Shown here: positions 17,723 to 25,868 of the stretch, in pieces | Layout: every line of letters begins with the position of its first letter | How positions within the stretch are numbered: the stretch's first letter is position 1 | DNA from: a virus | Reading direction: 5' to 3' (one strand) | Virus record (IMG/VR): IMGVR_UViG_3300048591_000348 | Span: 1 to 64,000 of that record | Length of the DNA: 64,000 bases | The notes under the pieces: generated by a model | What the model was told of the DNA's origin: nothing | Databases searched by the model: none | Seen by the model: the letters and a program-made list of their open reading frames with translations, nothing else | Program-made: the position numbers and the translations under genes

Positions 17723-19372
17723 TTAGTACCCATTTGCCACCCACATCACCCTGAAATTGTTGCTTATTATTGAGGTCTGGATAGTGAATCCGCTTGTGGT
17801 TTGCGAGTAAATATCCACGCGACTACTCACTGATGCGTCTCCATTGCAAACTACAGGGACACCTTTCGTCGGAAACGCGACGGGATACGAAACTGATGCG
17901 CGCCCGCTGCCGTCTGTCGTCACCAGGCTGTTGCCGAATTGAAGTATGTGGCCATTCGGGAACGAGGACCACTCAGTCGCTCCGGAGCCACTACGATTGC
18001 CCTTATAATAATAATCAAGCTCACCTTTTGACATATAGCATAGGAACCACGCCCCCCATGAACCGCTTTGGCGAATGCGACGCCACAGCTTAGTGTCTGA
18101 GGACGACGCCGTACTGAATTGGTGTAGCGTCTGCGTCACCCAGTCGGGATGTTGCGCCTCGACAGATCCAATCCACCAGCCCGCCCCAGGGCCATTGGTG
18201 GCATCCTCTGCTGTGTACCAGCCGGTCGATGTCGCGCTATTCCAATCCGTGATAGTAGGGTCGAACACACCCAAGTTCCTGCGCGCTAGAGCGATGTCAT
18301 CCACGTCCGATAGATTGTTCGCGCCCAGCATGTCGCCGGCTCCGGCCGGGGCGGCCCAAGTCCCGTCGGACTTAAGATACTTGTTCGCAGCTGCATCTCC
18401 AGCGGTCGGAGCGGGGACCAACCCTTTAGTGCCCCCCGAACCGGTATCGCCTACGAACGCACTGAGGAGTGCCGTTTGCGCGCCAGCATTGGCAGCACCG
18501 ACGATGCTCCTTCCCGCCGCCGTGAAATCTGCGGTCGAGAACGTGTCAGAACCTGTCGCATAGATGACCTTGTCCGCGGCCGTCGATACGCCAGCAAGAG
18601 CCGTCAGCGTGGCATCGATGGGCTGGAATGCAGCGTTGGCCGCAGCTATTGAATAGAAGTCGGTGCCTGCTTCGAGATCGAGCAGCGTCCGCATAGCAGC
18701 GTAGTTCGCCGCCGTGACTAGAGAGACACCATTTGCGGATGCGCCTGCCAGTGAGCTTAATGTCGAACTGTAAGCCTGGACTACGCTGCCGATCCCGGAT
18801 GCCATCACGGCGCCGGCAGCGGCGACGTTGGTAGCATCAGTGACGTCGGCACCGTCTTCAATGTTGAGGAGCCCCCGAATAGCTGCATAGTTGGCAGCAG
18901 CGACGAGAGACTTTCCGTTCTCGCTCGGATTGACTGCCGCCCATTCATCGAGATTGGCCGCGTAGGCTTGAACGTCCGCGCCGATCTCGATGCCGAGGTT
19001 GTCCCTTGCCTGTGACGCGTCCTGCACGTCGGATAAGTTGTTAATCGCGGCGAGGCCGCCAAGGGGGATCGCCAGCGGTCCCGATACGTAATTGCTCCCA
19101 TCAAAGTAGATGACGTCGTGCTGATGCGGCGTTTGGATTTGAGAGATGTCGCGAAGATAGGGATGCAATCTCCCTAGCGGCAGCGTGCCGGCCGAAAGAT
19201 CCGATGCCGATCCTGACGAGGCGACGCTTGCGAGCTGAGACGCGATGTAATCCCGGATCGCTTCCCGCGAGAATGCACTCGGCCGCACGTCGCTCGCATG
19301 CTTCCCGCCAACCAGCCACGCTCCAGCCGGGAACACATCCTGCTGGACTTCATCGCTTAGTTCGATGCCCAC
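17723..19372 (-). CDS. Tail fibre protein with pyocin-knob-like and gp53-like C-terminus
   Basis: 549 residues. The N-terminal anchor part (to about 90) is followed by Ala-rich repeats of the form ALAGVS/LLDLEAGTD and NLSDVQDASQARDNLGI (about 110-125 and again about 350-365). Then comes a knob-like stretch (NSATSTGWYTAEDATNGPG, SWGAWFLCYM) and a beta-rich tip ending FTIQTSIISNNFRVMWVANGY. This is the likely receptor-binding fibre. Its assembly protein follows. Confidence 0.82.
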   Translation of the reverse strand: MGIELSDEVQQDVFPAGAWLVGGKHASDVRPSAFSREAIRDYIASQLASVASSGSASDLSAGTLPLGRLHPYLRDISQIQTPHQHDVIYFDGSNYVSGPLAIPLGGLAAINNLSDVQDASQARDNLGIEIGADVQAYAANLDEWAAVNPSENGKSLVAAANYAAIRGLLNIEDGADVTDATNVAAAGAVMASGIGSVVQAYSSTLSSLAGASANGVSLVTAANYAAMRTLLDLEAGTDFYSIAAANAAFQPIDATLTALAGVSTAADKVIYATGSDTFSTADFTAAGRSIVGAANAGAQTALLSAFVGDTGSGGTKGLVPAPTAGDAAANKYLKSDGTWAAPAGAGDMLGANNLSDVDDIALARRNLGVFDPTITDWNSATSTGWYTAEDATNGPGAGWWIGSVEAQHPDWVTQTLHQFSTASSSDTKLWRRIRQSGSWGAWFLCYMSKGELDYYYKGNRSGSGATEWSSFPNGHILQFGNSLVTTDGSGRASVSYPVAFPTKGVPVVCNGDASVSSRVDIYSQTTSGFTIQTSIISNNFRVMWVANGY

Positions 19373-19375
19373 CGA

Positions 19376-19651
19376 TCAGCCCTCGCTCCAGATGATAGGT
19401 TGCCCGTTCCAGTCGAGTGGGATGCCGTGCCACGTCAGCCCGTTCACATGGACCGTTTCCGGCGCATAGACTGATCGGCGCTTGTAATGCCCCTTGAACA
19501 CTCGCCGATGTCCCTCGTGCGTGCGATCGTCCTCGCCGCCGCTCGGCCCATCAAACTGATATTCGGTGACGTATTCCGACTCTATCGTGTGGCTCGGATT
19601 CGACCGCACCACGAGATCGATCCAGGAATATTCGCGGACTTGCGTTGCCAT
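19376..19651 (-). CDS. Hypothetical tail-region protein
   Basis: 91 residues from MATQVREYSWIDLVVRSN. A small beta-rich protein with many aromatic residues and a WNGQPIIWSEG end. Located between a 101-residue gene and the tail fibre. Function unknown; probably a tail component. Confidence 0.55.
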   Translation of the reverse strand: MATQVREYSWIDLVVRSNPSHTIESEYVTEYQFDGPSGGEDDRTHEGHRRVFKGHYKRRSVYAPETVHVNGLTWHGIPLDWNGQPIIWSEG

Positions 19652-19658
19652 GGCTGGC

Positions 19659-19964
19659 CTACCCCTCTTGATCGATATCGATCGGCGGATTGCGGGACGA
19701 CAGAGCGGCGGAGACGGCATCCGGATCGACGGGCTCGGCATCAACCGAGCGCCGGATCAGGTTGGCGCTCTTGATCGTGGCCGGACGGACGATCGTTATT
19801 CCGTGGCGCGACGTGACTTCAAGCACTGGATTCTGCGGCCAGCCGAGATCGATCTCTGTCACGGGCGTCGCGCTCCAGTCGACGGCGTCGAGCGCCGCGC
19901 GATGGGCATCGACGAATTGAGCGGGGAGCTTGTATGTGACTGAGATTGAGGATCGTCGCATCAT
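19659..19964 (-). CDS. Hypothetical tail-region protein
   Basis: 101 residues from MMRRSSISVTYKLPAQFVDAH, an alpha/beta protein with an acidic tail (DIDQEG). Its start overlaps the zinc-ribbon gene stop by four bases. No motif was recognised. Confidence 0.55.
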   Translation of the reverse strand: MMRRSSISVTYKLPAQFVDAHRAALDAVDWSATPVTEIDLGWPQNPVLEVTSRHGITIVRPATIKSANLIRRSVDAEPVDPDAVSAALSSRNPPIDIDQEG

Positions 19965-20290
19965 GCGCCTTTGAATTTTTGTGTCTTGCCGCAGTTTATG
20001 CAGTAGACGCGCCTGTTCGTGATGCAAAATACTTGGCACCGGCACTCGCATGTCCAGTGGTTCTCGTCGAAAAACGCGGGCGGCTCGGTGAGCGCCCCGC
20101 GCTGAGACCCGCACTTCGGGCACTCGAGTCCAGTCGTCCATGTCGGCGCCGAGCCGTGCCACTCGTGATCGCAGTTGAGGCAGCGCACCCGCCCCTGGAT
20201 GTGCTCGTCCGCGGGGACCGCGTCCGGCACCAGTGCCGCATCCAGCATGCGCTTCTGCCGGACGACGGGGAGCAGAATGACGTCACCCAT
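19961..20290 (-). CDS. Zinc-ribbon protein
   Basis: 109 residues from the second ATG (20290), which is seven bases after AAGGAG. Cys pairs CLNC, CPKC, CECRC and CINC, with WHGSAPTW between them, point to two zinc ribbons. Placed between TerL and the tail genes. Possibly an accessory packaging or regulatory protein; the metal-binding call is from the Cys pattern only. Confidence 0.6.
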   Translation of the reverse strand: MGDVILLPVVRQKRMLDAALVPDAVPADEHIQGRVRCLNCDHEWHGSAPTWTTGLECPKCGSQRGALTEPPAFFDENHWTCECRCQVFCITNRRVYCINCGKTQKFKGA

Positions 20291-20331
20291 AGGCATTCTC
20301 CTTGGCGACTACAGCCTCGATCTGGCGATAT

Positions 20332-22056
20332 TTAAGCATCGCTGTAGTCCTGCACTCGGTAGCTCTCGAAGACGGCCGCCGGCAGCGGATTCATGTCGTA
20401 CACTCGGGACATGGCATCGATCAGATCGTCGTGAGCGGAGAAGGGGAAGAACGCGAACTCGAGGAAGAACTCGCGCACGAGATCATACAGCTTGCCGTCC
20501 TCGTTCTTTCGACGGAGCGGCTGCATAAGGCGCCAATGCTCGCCGGCCTGCTGCACGCGACGCTCTTCCCTGTGCAGATTTGGATACGGCCTGTAATTGA
20601 TTTGCTCCGATCCCTCGTCGACGCTCCAGGCTGCGCTTTTCGCGCCGTCGGCTGCGGACGGATGCCAGACGCGCGCCGGAATGAAGAAGCCGCCTAGCCG
20701 GAAGTCAGGCTCCAGGCGCTCCACTCTGAATTTCTTGCTCTCTCGCCCCACCTGCCCAGTCCAATTCAGCTCGGTGATCGAGAAGTGATGCCCGTCGACT
20801 CGCATCTGCTCTGCAAAATACTCGTCGTCCGATTGCTGGCCGAAGCGCTCGTATCCGACAGAAACAGTCTGGACTCCCGGCATCGTCGACCATCTCTTGT
20901 GCAGCTCGGAGAGACGCTTCCATCTTTCGGAGAGCGGCATTCGATGGCAGTACCCGTCGAGCAAGTATTTATTGCTATTCGGATCTATGCCGATCACAAC
21001 GAGCGCTGTCCGATCGCTCGTCGCACTCCTGCCGCGCGATGGATCGCCCATGATATAGACGTTCATCATCGACGGGCGCACCCAGTACGGGCGCAGCCAT
21101 GACGTTCTGAACATATTCTCCCGGCCGGCGATCGGATTCTGTAGGAATTGCGCCGCGATCGTCGATCGCATCTCCTTCTTGGCCGTCTCCCAAGCCTCCG
21201 CCGAAAGAAAGACCGGGCTTCCCTCCAGCGTGCCATCATCCGTCGCTGGATGCAGTCTCGGCTTCGCGACACCGTTCTCGATCAACTGGCCGTAGCTATC
21301 GGCGTAGTGATACCGCGTGCCTACCATTCGCCGCCGCGTCTTCTCGCCAATCCCGATCGGGAACGAGAGTTCGGTCCGCTCCGTCGCCTTGGCGATTTGC
21401 TCGGGGTTTGTGACGTTTCGCTCAGTGATGATGTCGTCGTAAAACAGGAATGGAAAGTGTTTCCCGGTGGGCAGCGCGTCGATCAGGCCATGCGCCTCGA
21501 ACGTCGCCTCGCGGAAGTTGCCTTGTCTCCGTATGATCAGCCCGTTGTCGAGCGACCACATCGAAGACTCTACTCTAGGATTTTGATATAGAGCGTCTGC
21601 ATAAGTCTTCTTCAGCGCCTCGTTGCCCTCAAGCTCATCTTTGATTTGCTGCAAGAACGGCCGTGCCAGGCTCTTGTTGTTGGAAAATATACAAATGCGC
21701 GTCTCGGGATCGACAAGGGCTTCCTGGATCGCGCCGGCGAATGTGGCTAAACTACTCTTGTAATGATACCGACTCCACAAATCCAAGTGGCCGTCCGGTT
21801 CGATCTCGATCTCCCGCGCGCGATCATAGATCCACGGATGGATGCCATCGATGCGATTCAGGAGTCCCGTGAACAAAAAGAACCTGTCGTTGCAGCCCAA
21901 CAGCGCCAGCTCTGCGGGCTGTAGCCTCGGCACCGCCGCTGCGTAGAACTCCATCGCTTCCGAGAATGAAAGATACGGGAGTTTGTTCGTAATCAGAGAT
22001 ACGAGACTAGGACTCGCGCCTTTGGCGTAGCGCTCTGCGCGCAAAGGGCGGGACAC
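20332..22056 (-). CDS. Terminase large subunit
   Basis: 574 residues from a GTG (22056). The ATPase part has a Walker A-like RYHYKSS (about 96-102) and Walker B FLFYDD (about 203-208) followed by TE. The nuclease part has GDPSRGRSATSD (338-348) and HDDLIDA (542-548), giving the acidic residues of the RNase H-like fold. It packages DNA through the portal. TerS lies 1.1 kb upstream, separated by four small genes, an unusual gap. Confidence 0.9.
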   Translation of the reverse strand: MSRPLRAERYAKGASPSLVSLITNKLPYLSFSEAMEFYAAAVPRLQPAELALLGCNDRFFLFTGLLNRIDGIHPWIYDRAREIEIEPDGHLDLWSRYHYKSSLATFAGAIQEALVDPETRICIFSNNKSLARPFLQQIKDELEGNEALKKTYADALYQNPRVESSMWSLDNGLIIRRQGNFREATFEAHGLIDALPTGKHFPFLFYDDIITERNVTNPEQIAKATERTELSFPIGIGEKTRRRMVGTRYHYADSYGQLIENGVAKPRLHPATDDGTLEGSPVFLSAEAWETAKKEMRSTIAAQFLQNPIAGRENMFRTSWLRPYWVRPSMMNVYIMGDPSRGRSATSDRTALVVIGIDPNSNKYLLDGYCHRMPLSERWKRLSELHKRWSTMPGVQTVSVGYERFGQQSDDEYFAEQMRVDGHHFSITELNWTGQVGRESKKFRVERLEPDFRLGGFFIPARVWHPSAADGAKSAAWSVDEGSEQINYRPYPNLHREERRVQQAGEHWRLMQPLRRKNEDGKLYDLVREFFLEFAFFPFSAHDDLIDAMSRVYDMNPLPAAVFESYRVQDYSDA

Positions 22057-22062
22057 GGCGTG

Positions 22063-22311
22063 TCAGATCCCCTCTCTCGTCCGCCCGGACATATGGCTTG
22101 CCGCTGCCTCGCGTCCGATCTCTGTCGGAATGATGAGGCCGCGCTCGCCAGCAACAAGCCCGGCCGCGACGAGCCGGAGCCATGATACCGGATCGCCGGG
22201 GATCGGGCTGTTGATCGGCCCGATGCACACGCGTCCGGCGCCATCGATCGTGCCGTGTCCGGCCTCGGTCAGCCGGGCGAGCATGCTGCGCTGGATGTGC
22301 GTCGGAGTCAT
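22063..22311 (-). CDS. Small winged-helix-like protein
   Basis: 82 residues. The pattern RSMLARLTEAGHGTI, then PVSWLRLVAAGLVAGERGLIIPTEIGREAA resembles a compact winged helix. It overlaps its upstream neighbour by four bases and lies seven bases before TerL. Function unknown; DNA binding is a guess from the helix/wing pattern. Confidence 0.5.
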   Translation of the reverse strand: MTPTHIQRSMLARLTEAGHGTIDGAGRVCIGPINSPIPGDPVSWLRLVAAGLVAGERGLIIPTEIGREAAASHMSGRTREGI

Positions 22312-22667
22312 TTGGACACCCGCGCCTTCTTTGCGGAGCGGGCTGCCTTGACGGACGCGGGCTCCTGGACGGCCGGCGCCCTCGCCTGTGCATCCGCCGC
22401 CATCTTCGCCGCCTGGATCAGCGCCATCGCTGCCGGCTCGATCTTCGGCAGCGCGAACAGCGCCTCTGGCGTCTCCTTGACTTGCGTATTCGCGTGAAAC
22501 AGGTGCTCCCGATCCGATCCATCCTCGCCGCGGGACTTCATCGACGTCACCCCGCCGATAAAAAGCATCGTGATCCCCTTCTCGTCCACGCGTTTCATCG
22601 ACAGAATGGCGGCGAGATTGATGAATGCCGGGCTTCCGTCCGGCGCCGTGGCCTTAATCCAGTGCAT
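22308..22667 (-). CDS. Hypothetical protein
   Basis: 119 residues: a small beta domain at the N-terminus (MHWIKATAPDGSPAFINL, GITMLFIGGVTSMKS), then an Ala-rich helix and a basic Lys/Ala tail (SVKAARSAKKARVSK) that could bind nucleic acid. It sits in the four-gene insert between TerS and TerL. Confidence 0.5.
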   Translation of the reverse strand: MHWIKATAPDGSPAFINLAAILSMKRVDEKGITMLFIGGVTSMKSRGEDGSDREHLFHANTQVKETPEALFALPKIEPAAMALIQAAKMAADAQARAPAVQEPASVKAARSAKKARVSK

Positions 22668-22670
22668 TGT

Positions 22671-22910
22671 CTATTCCTTCCCCCGAAGAACGCCTGGCGC
22701 GCCCCGAATCGCGGCAAGCAGGCGAAGATAGGCGATTACGGCACCAGGCGGTCGGGCTCTTCCCGTCGTCCAGCTGCTGACCGTGCTCGGATGCACTCCG
22801 ACGCGACGCGCGAGATCCGCACTGGACAGGCCGCACGCGCCGAGCAAATTCGGGAAATCCGAATACTGGCTCGGGAAATCCTTTGCGTTTCGCAAAGTCG
22901 CGCGCGGCAT
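22671..22910 (-). CDS. XRE-family HTH regulator
   Basis: 79 residues from MPRATLRNAKDF. The helix-turn-helix LSSADLARRVGVHPSTVSSW is clear, followed by a short helix RPPGAVIAYLRLLAAI. Start and upstream stop overlap (TGATG). It lies in the small cluster transcribed from the operator-controlled promoter at 23.1 kb, so it may act on late or terminase expression. Confidence 0.7.
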   Translation of the reverse strand: MPRATLRNAKDFPSQYSDFPNLLGACGLSSADLARRVGVHPSTVSSWTTGRARPPGAVIAYLRLLAAIRGAPGVLRGKE

Positions 22911-23104
22911 CAATCGTCGCTCCGCATCAGCCGGATCGCGTCCCGCAGAGCGTACCGACACGTCTCATTCGGCACGCGCTCGACCGCGGTGCGCCAAGCG
23001 TTGCGTTCGTCCGACCGGCCGTATGCGACGCCAACGACGTAGCCGCAGACGGACAGGACGACGCTGATCGCGACGACATCAATGACTGATTCCCGGCGCC
23101 TCAT
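22910..23104 (-). CDS. Small membrane protein
   Basis: 64 residues with one transmembrane segment (VIDVVAISVVLSVCGYVVGVA, about 7-27) after a basic MRRRES start, then a charged tail. The -10 of a candidate promoter ends only eight bases before its ATG, so the message may be leaderless. Function unknown. Confidence 0.5.
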   Translation of the reverse strand: MRRRESVIDVVAISVVLSVCGYVVGVAYGRSDERNAWRTAVERVPNETCRYALRDAIRLMRSDD

Positions 23105-23112
23105 GGCTGGCC

Positions 23113-23142
23113 AGTATCGCGACTTGTTGCGTTTTTCGCAAC
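23113..23142 (-). promoter_or_regulatory. Promoter overlapped by 17-bp operator
   Basis: Minus strand: -35 TTGCGA (plus 23136-23141), 17-base spacer, -10 GATACT (plus 23113-23118). The perfect palindrome GTTGCGTTTTTCGCAAC (23126-23142) overlaps the -35, as at 16.8 kb. Only 8 bases separate -10 and the ATG at 23104. Confidence 0.6.
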
Positions 23143-23170
23143 AACTGCCTGCACGACAGTGCTCTCGCGC

Positions 23171-23869
23171 TCAGTGCATCTTGTTTGCAGGCTTGCCCTT
23201 GGCGGCGCTGCCTGCGAACCGCGCGGCGACTTCCGCCAGATGATCCTCGCCCGTCGCCTGCGGGATCTGGGCGGTTTCGATCGGACCGCCATCCTTCCCG
23301 GTGTGCTCCATTGCGACACGATCGCCATAGATTTTCGGGAGCGCCTTGGAAAGCAGCCACTTGCGCGTGTCGATGCGGATGCGCGTGCGCTCCAGCGACT
23401 CTTTCCGCGGGACCAGCCGCACGCTGCCATCCTTATCAACGGTCTCCATGTAGTCGTTCACAGAATTGTCCGCGATATCAACGAGCTGATCCGCCATCCG
23501 CAAATAGCCGACCTCCCGCGCGCGCACGTATTGATTGCTGAACGGATGGGCCGGATTTGACGCCCATCCCAGCACTGCGTCTTCTCGCGGCATGCCTGGC
23601 CGCTTGCAGATAGACGTCAACGTGTGCCCTCGAGAGAGCATCTTGCAGAGTGCTTTGCCGAGCGGGATTGAGTACAGCGTGCGGCGCTTCCTGCGCTTTG
23701 CTGTCGTCTTTTTTTTCGCCGCGATCTCCGCTGCCGGCACGATTGGCGGAGTGATCTCGGCCTTAGTCTCCTCGAGATCCTTGCCTTCCGATCGAGCTTC
23801 AGCGCGGGCTGCGGCCCGCTTGATTGCTTCGGCGGAGACTTTTGGTGCTTTTGCTCTGCGTGATGCCAT
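23171..23869 (-). CDS. Terminase small subunit-like protein
   Basis: 232 residues. A basic, Lys/Arg/Ala-rich N-terminus (about 1-65) precedes a core GMPREDAVLGWASNPAHPFSNQYVRAREVGY, which looks like the HTH of small terminases. A helical part (RTRIRIDTRKWLLSKALPKIYGDRV) follows, with a C-terminal tail. The stretch RTRIRIDTRKWLLSK...YGD is characteristic of phage terminase small subunits. It recognises the packaging start. Confidence 0.78.
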   Translation of the reverse strand: MASRRAKAPKVSAEAIKRAAARAEARSEGKDLEETKAEITPPIVPAAEIAAKKKTTAKRRKRRTLYSIPLGKALCKMLSRGHTLTSICKRPGMPREDAVLGWASNPAHPFSNQYVRAREVGYLRMADQLVDIADNSVNDYMETVDKDGSVRLVPRKESLERTRIRIDTRKWLLSKALPKIYGDRVAMEHTGKDGGPIETAQIPQATGEDHLAEVAARFAGSAAKGKPANKMH

Positions 23870-23945
23870 GGATTGATAGCAGGGCGGCCCTACCGGGCGC
23901 CCTTTCGTGCTCTCCCCTGGTGATGATCTTGTGTTGATTTGTCTC

Positions 23946-24224
23946 TTATACGTTCTCTATCTCAAGAGCCCGACTAAGCGGGATGTTGAGGGCCTTTGCT
24001 TTGCTCTGGGCTCGGCGAATGGCTGACTGACGATCGCTGAGCGGGTCCGGCCTGGCCTGCGATCTTGCTCGCTGCGCCGGCTGGATGTACGCATCGTATC
24101 TTGCGTTGTTCCTGTTGCGAGCCGTATTGATTTGGCTCCTCCGGCACGGCCGGCAGACGCTGCCTGGCCGTCCGCTTGGCGCCGGGATCAAATCCCGCGT
24201 CGCGCCGCAATGCTTGCATGACAT
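23946..24224 (-). CDS. Small zinc-finger protein
   Basis: 92 residues with MSCKHCGATRDL and SVCRPCRRSQ, two Cys pairs 20 residues apart, followed by a basic Asn/Arg-rich region. This resembles the zinc site of HNH/endonuclease VII-type proteins but lacks a visible His-Asn-His core. Probably a nucleic-acid binding protein next to TerS. Confidence 0.55.
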   Translation of the reverse strand: MSCKHCGATRDLIPAPSGRPGSVCRPCRRSQINTARNRNNARYDAYIQPAQRARSQARPDPLSDRQSAIRRAQSKAKALNIPLSRALEIENV

Positions 24225-24232
24225 GGCGATGC

Positions 24233-24484
24233 CTATTTGCCCTTCGGACTATTGATCGGCCTGAGTTGGCCTGGCTGGGATGTGTGCGTGATTTGAGCGG
24301 GACTGATATAGACGGCGCCCATGCCGAGGCACGTAAGCCCGAACTTTGGTGCCGCCGGGCGCTCTCGATTGAGGATTCCCTCGATTAGATCGTCCATCTT
24401 GCTGGCGTGGAGGACGCGCCCCTCCTCCTCGGACTGATCGAAGATTGCTTCGCGGATTTTCTTGGCGAGATCGCTGTTGTTCAT
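24233..24484 (-). CDS. Hypothetical protein
   Basis: 83 residues from MNNSDLAKKIREAIF (24484). A run of seven G six bases upstream serves as the ribosome site. Helical N-terminal half, then a region ending QLRPINSPKGK. Function unknown. First gene after the terminator at 24571-24604. Confidence 0.55.
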   Translation of the reverse strand: MNNSDLAKKIREAIFDQSEEEGRVLHASKMDDLIEGILNRERPAAPKFGLTCLGMGAVYISPAQITHTSQPGQLRPINSPKGK

Positions 24485-24570
24485 GATCACCCCCCCTTTT
24501 CAGTGAATGGTGGCCTCACGATCGCTTCTGGCCTGCGGTGCGCTGATTGCGGCTGTGATACTCGGTGAAC

Positions 24571-24604
24571 AAAAAAGGCCGCAGGCTGTGATTTGCCTGC
24601 GGCC
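24571..24604 (-). terminator. Rho-independent terminator
   Basis: On the minus strand a perfect 10-bp stem (GGCCGCAGGC/GCCTGCGGCC, 8-base loop) followed by TTTTTTG. It closes the short RHH/membrane protein operon. Confidence 0.9.
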
Positions 24605-24641
24605 TGCGACGACACGCGCGTCGCGCTCATTCTATAAATCA

Positions 24642-24656
24642 ATATACGTGCGGCGC
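24642..24656 (-). promoter_or_regulatory. ATATACGTGCG element shared with the immunity region
   Basis: The bases AATATACGTGCGGCGC (24641-24656) match, with one change, the -10/operator segment of the Cro-like gene promoter at 50127-50142. On the minus strand they give TATATT, a good -10, but no -35 is visible 16-18 bases upstream. Possibly a second site for the immunity-region regulator. Confidence 0.35.
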
Positions 24657-24698
24657 GGGCAAAACGCTAGCTGATGCAATTGCGCATATTGTCGCACC

Positions 24699-24875
24699 CT
24701 ATCTTTGCCTCGCCGCGGCGGCGCACCGCGCCTCTATCGTCGGAGACGTCCCGCCCGGCGACCTTGCATACTCCGCCCGGACGCACTCCTGGTACGGAGA
24801 GAAGTAGATCCAGAGACCTACGCCAGCGAGAATCGCGCTGGCAAGGATAAGGCTCTCGGCAACACGACTATCCAT
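24699..24875 (-). CDS. Small membrane protein
   Basis: 58 residues from MDSRVAESLILASAILAG, one transmembrane segment (about 7-24), then a short exposed tail with two Cys. The ATG lies inside the end of the RHH gene (overlap of 8 bases), so the two are translated together. Function unknown. Confidence 0.5.
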   Translation of the reverse strand: MDSRVAESLILASAILAGVGLWIYFSPYQECVRAEYARSPGGTSPTIEARCAAAARQR

Positions 24876-25035
24876 TCGGACCGCCTTTCGGGAGATAGCC
24901 AATAGACTTAAGATGCGCGATCAGTATGCGATCCACATAAGATGCCACTGAGCGACCGTCCTCCTTAGCCGCCTTCTCGACGGCCGCTTTCGTGGCTTCT
25001 GTCACTCTGATTGAGATAGCGGACGATTTGGCCAT
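24868..25035 (-). CDS. Ribbon-helix-helix (Arc/CopG-like) regulator
   Basis: 55 residues: MAKSSAISIRVTEATKAAVE gives the strand (SAISIRV) and first helix; EDGRSVASYVDRILIAHL gives the second helix. This is a typical RHH DNA-binding dimer. It is the first leftward gene from the divergent 25-kb control region, which carries inverted repeats; autoregulation is likely. It faces a rightward early unit. Confidence 0.75.
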   Translation of the reverse strand: MAKSSAISIRVTEATKAAVEKAAKEDGRSVASYVDRILIAHLKSIGYLPKGGPNG

Positions 25036-25046
25036 GTGTGCACTTT

Positions 25047-25107
25047 ATTGCAATTGACGTTCATTTGCGTCGAGCGCAATATAGTGACAGTTGCACACAA
25101 ATGCAAC
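25047..25107 (-). promoter_or_regulatory. Leftward promoter with two inverted-repeat operators
   Basis: Minus strand: -35 TTGCAT (plus 25101-25106), exactly 17 bases, -10 TATATT (plus 25078-25083), the best promoter match in the late region. GTTGCA-N6-TGCAAC (25090-25107) covers the -35, and TTGCG-N5-CGCAA (25065-25079) lies against the -10. A weaker rightward TTGACG lies at 25054-25059. Confidence 0.65.
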
Positions 25108-25172
25108 GGGCTGAAGAAAGTGAGATCAACACTTTCTCCAGCCCTAACCACAGCGGCCGATCGGAGATCGCC

Positions 25173-25547
25173 ATGGCTGATAGCAACCATACCATCGTTC
25201 AATCCATATCCGAATCTGTAATCAGGGCAGACGCCACGCTCGCGGCAATAAAACAACTGCCATTCGTCCGAGACGCGACGCGTGCCGAGCGCGCAGCCGG
25301 AATGCCGGGGCGCAAATTCTGGGCCGTCGCATCGACTGGGGACTACGCTGCCGATCGCCGTGCCGGTCAGCAGTTTGCTCGCGAGGCATTGGCATTCATG
25401 GTCGCTCACGACTTCCCGGCGCTGCTCGGATGGATCGTGCGGGACATGTGCGCCGAGGATGATGATCGTCACCTGGGCGCAGTCGAGTGCGGCTTCCTGT
25501 CCGCCATCGCCCGCCAGGCCATCGGCGGCGCGCACGCACTTGATTAA
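25173..25547 (+). CDS. Hypothetical early protein
   Basis: 124 residues from the ATG at 25173, chosen because GGAG lies seven bases upstream; the frame is also open further 5'. Mostly helical, with a conserved-looking WIVRDMCAEDDDRHLGAVECGFLSAI segment in the C-terminal half. First rightward gene from the divergent promoter region; opposite in direction to the RHH gene. No family recognised. Confidence 0.55.
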   Translation: MADSNHTIVQSISESVIRADATLAAIKQLPFVRDATRAERAAGMPGRKFWAVASTGDYAADRRAGQQFAREALAFMVAHDFPALLGWIVRDMCAEDDDRHLGAVECGFLSAIARQAIGGAHALD

Positions 25548-25565
25548 TATTTTGCGCCTCAATAT

Positions 25566-25787
25566 ATGGAGCGCATGGCGAACCAGAACGCGAACAACAA
25601 TCCTCGGGGGCCAGGCCGCCCGAGGATTGCGCCGGCAGATGAGTCGGCCCAAATCAACCTGAGACTCACAAAGACCCAGCTCGATTGGCTGTCAGACGAG
25701 TCTCGGCGGCAGGGGCAGTCGGGGCGGACGGCGGTCATTCGTCGCCTAATCGACGACGCGATGGCTACCTACGGCCGGAAGAGATAG
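25566..25787 (+). CDS. Ribbon-helix-helix-like DNA-binding protein
   Basis: 73 residues (69 if started at the second ATG, 25575, which has GGAG just before it). A Pro/Arg/Asn-rich N-terminus (PRGPGRPRIAP, AT-hook-like GRPR) is followed by an RHH pattern: AQINLRLTKTQLDWLSDES and RTAVIRRLIDDAM. Probably a small regulator of this early unit. Confidence 0.65.
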   Translation: MERMANQNANNNPRGPGRPRIAPADESAQINLRLTKTQLDWLSDESRRQGQSGRTAVIRRLIDDAMATYGRKR

Positions 25788-25803
25788 ACAAAAAAGCGCA
25801 ATT

Positions 25804-25868
25804 ATCACGATTTTGTGATCAATGTTCTTTTGTTGTTCTGTTTTGGGGCTCATAAACTATGGTATAAT
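25804..25868 (+). promoter_or_regulatory. Extended -10 promoter with upstream inverted repeat
   Basis: TGG-TATAAT (25860-25868) is a consensus -10 with the TGn extension; no good -35 is seen, as expected for such promoters. The inverted repeat ATCAC-GATTTT-GTGAT (25804-25819) lies about 40 bases upstream. Its centre CGATTTTG is shared with the 17-bp operator family. Drives the small-gene cluster to 29.9 kb. Confidence 0.6.

Noticed and set aside
22881-22897. Palindrome CTTTGCG-TTT-CGCAAAG as an operator
   Set aside because: It lies within the first codons of the XRE gene and lacks the conserved centre of the operator family; could be chance.
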